DNA from: Bacteroidota bacterium
GTDB taxonomy: Bacteria; Bacteroidota; Bacteroidia; NS11-12g; UBA955
Reading direction: 5' to 3'
NCBI GenBank assembly: GCA_005788145.1
Contig: SXYY01000007.1
Location: forward strand, 1 to 6,019
Length of the DNA: 6,019 nt
Notes under the pieces: model-generated
The model's database searches: none
Told to the model about the DNA's origin: nothing
Seen by the model: the letters and a program-made list of their open reading frames with translations, nothing else
Made by a program: the position numbers and the translations under genes
Shown here: in pieces, positions 5,908 to 6,019 of the stretch
How positions within the stretch are numbered: the first letter of the stretch is position 1
How the letters are laid out: each line of letters begins with the position of its first letter

Positions 5908-6019
5908 TGGTAAACCGGCGACTCTTATATCTGTTGGCATGTTTGTCTGTTTTGTGTTGTTGCACAAACAAACAGCTATTCGCTCAACAAAGCCTCGTTA
6001 CCGCCTCCGTTGCCACCCA
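5907..6019 (+). CDS. N-terminus of an exported protein (runs off right edge)
   Basis: The frame is open from 5847 through the window edge; the first standard start codon with a good leader is GTG at 5907. Its translation begins MVNRRLLYLLACLSVLCCCT and reaches LFAQQSLVTASVAT by the edge. That is a convincing type I signal peptide: two arginines, a hydrophobic core with three cysteines, and a likely cut after FA before QQ. The AQQ junction is common in Bacteroidota exports. There is no lipobox, since the residue before the first cysteine is Leu. Only about 37 codons are visible, so the family cannot be named. After a fecR gene, a TonB-dependent receptor or other envelope protein is the usual neighbour, but this is inference. 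An ATG at 5939 in another frame gives a basic peptide that looks spurious. Confidence 0.6.
   Translation, partial: MVNRRLLYLLACLSVLCCCTNKQLFAQQSLVTASVAT

Noticed and set aside
5939..6019. ATG-initiated frame at the right edge
   Set aside because: It gives a basic peptide with no signal or domain, whereas the GTG frame at 5907 gives a convincing signal peptide behind a consensus -7 box.
1..6019. tRNA or rRNA genes, CRISPR array, insertion sequence, phage or defence genes
   Set aside because: No cloverleaf, spaced direct repeats, transposase motifs or terminal inverted repeats with target duplications were seen on either strand.

Overview
This window looks like chromosomal DNA from a member of the Bacteroidota. 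Four signs agree: a FecR-type anti-sigma factor with a C-terminal DUF4974-like region, a DUF6029-like exported protein, the short-chain (SDR) type of L-threonine 3-dehydrogenase, and AT-rich -7 elements of the Bacteroidota form TAnnTTTG with no Shine-Dalgarno sequences. No rRNA, tRNA, CRISPR array, transposase or phage gene was seen, and no stretch over 300 bases lacks a gene.

Layout. Bases 1-1029 (minus) hold the N-terminal 343 residues of a secreted or outer-membrane DUF6029-like protein that runs off the left edge. It diverges, across 44 bp, from miaB (1074-2492, plus), the tRNA methylthiotransferase. miaB converges, with 21 bp between stops, on an NAD-dependent threonine dehydrogenase gene (2514-3479, minus). 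That gene diverges, across a 107-bp control region, from a Gfo/Idh/MocA sugar oxidoreductase (3587-4621, plus). After a 110-bp leader rich in homopolymers and inverted repeats come a 58-codon ORF (4732-4908) and a FecR-like membrane anti-sigma gene (4913-5836), 4 bp apart. At the right edge a new exported protein begins, probably at a GTG at 5907.

How the genes relate. The left two thirds is mostly unrelated housekeeping: tRNA modification, threonine catabolism and sugar or nucleotide-sugar redox chemistry. The right third is a signalling locus. The short ORF resembles the N-terminal sigma-binding part of FecR proteins, and the FecR gene after it lacks that part, so the two together appear to make a split anti-sigma factor. 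The partner sigma gene, usually immediately upstream, is absent. The exported protein downstream may be the regulated or signalling component.

Most unusual points: the split FecR arrangement; a perfect 7-3-7 palindrome covering the -7 box and probable start codon of the last gene; and -7-like boxes only 5-10 nt ahead of five of the seven gene starts, which suggests very short 5' leaders. Nothing here is clearly a wholly new system.
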